Origin: Paracoccus ravus
GTDB lineage: Bacteria > Pseudomonadota > Alphaproteobacteria > Rhodobacterales > Rhodobacteraceae
Length of the DNA: 64,000 nt
Assembly (NCBI RefSeq): GCF_004522175.1
Contig: NZ_SDEB01000005.1
Coordinates: 154,675-218,674 of the forward strand
Direction: 5' to 3'
The position numbers were made by a program, and so were the translations under genes. The notes under the pieces are model-generated. The model did no database searches, was not told where the DNA came from, and saw only the letters and a program-made list of their open reading frames with translations. This document shows, piece after piece, positions 62,294 through 64,000 of this stretch; the stretch's first letter is position 1, and each line of letters opens with the position of its first letter.

Positions 62294-62819
62294 GTCATGC
62301 CGACGATCTGCCTGCGGTGATGGCTATTACGGAGAGTTACCAGTTAGAGGTCGTGATCCTCCCCATTTTTAGCACGACATGACCGTAGAACTCAGACGAC
62401 CACTTTCAGTTTTACAGCGAGGTGCGCCCGCAGATGTCCCAGCTCATTGGGCTTGACCCCCATGGAGCCACAATTCACGCTCGGGGGTAGATTATTGTAG
62501 CTCCGTAGCCATTCGGTCGTCCGGTCTGAGCAACTTTTCAATCGGCGATTGTGGCGGGAAGCGGGGATTTTCCTGCCAAAGGATCGCCGCGATCAGGTGG
62601 AGGAACAGGGACAAAAAGCGTCCTGAGATGGGCAAGAATCTTTCGGATATTGTGGCCGCAGTCTCAAAGAACCGCCAAACCATGGGCTTGGCGGCAATGA
62701 CCATCGGGTTCTGTTGGATCGCCTTGGCGTCGCCGGGTTCGACCTGAAGCGCGTATCATCGGCCGCCCTCGCACGGACCCGCGAGGCGCTGCACAACAGT
62801 CGGGACAGTCGGAGGGACC
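62294..62819. other. non-coding scar after flgI
   Basis: More than 500 bases without a recognisable gene. Short frames on both strands show no family resemblance. With the IS110-type fragment that follows, it probably represents decayed insertion sequences. Confidence 0.5.
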
Positions 62820-63218
62820 GTGGCCCCGGCGGGGCCGCGTAAGCCCGAAGACGATCCCAAGGATGCGCAGGTCATCTTGCACATGCTGCAGATCCGCGCG
62901 GTGCGGATCTTTCAGGACCCGATTGTGGCTGGCACGCACGACATTCAGGAGTTGTCCAAGACCCATGATGCAGCGTCGAGGACCAAGACTGAGCTGTGGC
63001 ACCGCATCTTGACCTACTATCTGCCGCTTTACTTTCCGGAAGCCGGCCGTTTCCATCGTAGCTCGCGCATGGACTGGTTCCTGGCCTTTCTCGAGATGTT
63101 TCCTTCTCCGCATATGATCTCAGCGTTGACCCAGGAGGAGTTCGCCAAGGCCGCGTGGGCGGGGGTTGGACCCAAGGTCTAAAAGGCCCTCATGTTGTGT
63201 CCGTCAGTTTCTGCGCGG
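62820..63218 (+). pseudogene. IS110-type transposase remnant
   Basis: The frame up to the TAA at 63182 reads a transposase-like segment of about 120 residues: PRKPEDDPKDAQVILHMLQI, QDPIVAGTHDIQELSKTHD, KTELWHRILTYYLPLYFPEA and FLAFLEMFPSPHMISALTQEE. I recognise this from memory as the N-terminal (DEDD) half of IS110-family transposases. The start is not convincing and the C-terminal half is missing. The end lies against the IS3-family element, so it was probably cut by that insertion. Confidence 0.6.
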
Positions 63219-64000
63219 TGACCTGCCCCCCGGTCGTCCCTCGTTCATAACGAGAGTCCTTGGGTTGATAGTGGTCGGTTTCCGGTGTGGCAAGCGCGCC
63301 GGGCGCGTTGCCATCAAGTGCCTCAAGCGTCCGGCGCGCTTCTGCTGGTGTTCTGTTCCCCAGCGAGGAATGCGGCCTGACGTTGTTGTAGTCGTAGCGC
63401 CAGATCGCCAGTTTGCGGCGGGCTTCGCCCAGGCTGTCGAATATCTCCTCGTTGAGGCATTCGTCCCGCAGGCTGCCGTTGAAGCTTTCGATGTAGCCAT
63501 TCTGCTGCGGTTTGCCTGGGTCGATGTAATGCCATTCGACGCCATTGTCGTTGGCCCACCTCAGGATGGCCTTGCTCGTGAACTCGGTGCCGTTGTCCGA
63601 GACGATGCAAGCCGGTTTTCCATAGATCCGGACCAAGGCATCCAACTCACGCGCGACCCTTGCCCCCGAGATGCTGGTATCGGCGATCAGACCAAGGTTT
63701 TCGCGGCAAAAATCATCGTTCACCGCCAGAATGCGGAACTTTCGGCAGGCCCCGAAGGTGTCCGACAGGAAGTCCAGCGACCAGCGCTGGTTCGGGCGCA
63801 GCGGCACTGGCCTCGGTGTGCGGCTGCCATGCGCCCGTTTGCGGCCACGCCGGCGGCGCACCGACAGCCCTTCTTCACGGTAAATCCGGTAGAGCTTCTT
63901 CTCGTTCATCACCATGCCCACACGCTCCAGCATGACACCGATGCGTCGATAGCCAAACCGGCGCCGCTTCTCGGCGATCTTGTGCATTTCCAACCGGATA
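63190..64000 (-). CDS. IS3-family transposase OrfB, 5' end outside window
   Basis: Over 267 residues visible. An HTH_21-like start ([18 protein letters not shown]) is followed by the rve integrase core with the DDE triad: Asp in WSLDFLSD, Asp in [10 protein letters not shown] and Glu in [14 protein letters not shown]. The ending [15 protein letters not shown] is typical of IS3 OrfB. The frame continues past the right edge of the window. At its 3' end it runs about 29 bases beyond the apparent end of the element. Confidence 0.9.
   Translation of the reverse strand, partial: IRLEMHKIAEKRRRFGYRRIGVMLERVGMVMNEKKLYRIYREEGLSVRRRRGRKRAHGSRTPRPVPLRPNQRWSLDFLSDTFGACRKFRILAVNDDFCRENLGLIADTSISGARVARELDALVRIYGKPACIVSDNGTEFTSKAILRWANDNGVEWHYIDPGKPQQNGYIESFNGSLRDECLNEEIFDSLGEARRKLAIWRYDYNNVRPHSSLGNRTPAEARRTLEALDGNAPGALATPETDHYQPKDSRYERGTTGGQVTAQKLTDTT
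63219..64000 (-). mobile_element. IS3-family insertion sequence (IS407-like), partial
   Basis: The apparent end is TGACCTGCCCCCC starting at 63219; as I recall, IS407-group elements begin TGACCTGCCCCC. The other end and OrfA lie outside the window. No target duplication can be read from one end. Confidence 0.7.

Noticed and set aside
62492..62704. 70-residue minus-strand frame as a small protein
   Set aside because: Basic, no family resemblance and embedded in insertion-sequence scar; not supported as a gene.

Overview
The window is about 64 kb of GC-rich chromosomal DNA from an alphaproteobacterium, most likely a Paracoccus or a close relative in the Rhodobacteraceae. This rests on protein-family content: TRAP transporters, split PqiA proteins, DUF2125 and DUF2853 proteins, flagellar genes, and an NrsF-controlled ECF sigma factor. 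No rRNA, tRNA or CRISPR array was found.

Layout. (1) 1-2450 is the edge of an integrated element: a partial AlpA-like regulator, an unknown gene and an intact P4-type tyrosine integrase, next to a decayed fragment of a second integrase. (2) 2900-5960 is an exported-methionine repair island: a secreted MxKDx-repeat protein, an ECF sigma factor, an NrsF-type anti-sigma factor, and exported MsrB and MsrA. Three near-identical GTAACM-N16-CGAA promoters tie the units together. (3) 6100-13050 is a catabolic operon with a divergent LacI regulator: a TRAP transporter, a VOC protein, a RuBisCO-like protein and a DUF1537 sugar-acid kinase. (4) 13400-17475 is a second TRAP operon. It carries a type II dehydroquinate-dehydratase-like enzyme with altered substrate-contact residues and ends against a convergent GntR regulator; a 10-bp-arm inverted repeat lies upstream. 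(5) 17586-24560 holds recQ, yggT, a thioesterase-like gene, a UMF1-type MFS carrier, mepA, a phytase-like esterase and a queuosine-precursor transporter gene. (6) 24600-24780 is a small, strongly translated-looking 18-codon ORF inside a structured, terminator-ended transcript. (7) 24825-36945 contains a thiolase, modE-modABC with a ModE box, an SLT lipoprotein, lolA, a UbiH-type hydroxylase, an amidase, an aminotransferase and ftsK. (8) 37035-52271 contains a membrane-anchored degenerate receiver protein, tamBA, glucokinase, ahcY, DUF2853 and DUF2125 proteins, pmbA, an inositol-phosphatase-family gene and a flavin reductase. (9) 52273-56339 is a pqi/MCE lipid-transport operon with PqiA split in two. 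(10) 56488-62293 is a flagellar segment: motB, flgE, flgK, flgL, flgI. (11) 62300-64000 is insertion-sequence debris: an IS110-type remnant abutted by an IS3-family element that leaves the window.

The most interesting parts are the two TRAP catabolic operons with unassigned chemistry, the sigma-factor regulon whose promoters can be read directly, and the small ORF/RNA at 24.6 kb. All functional assignments come from reading motifs and recalled family knowledge; no database search was run.
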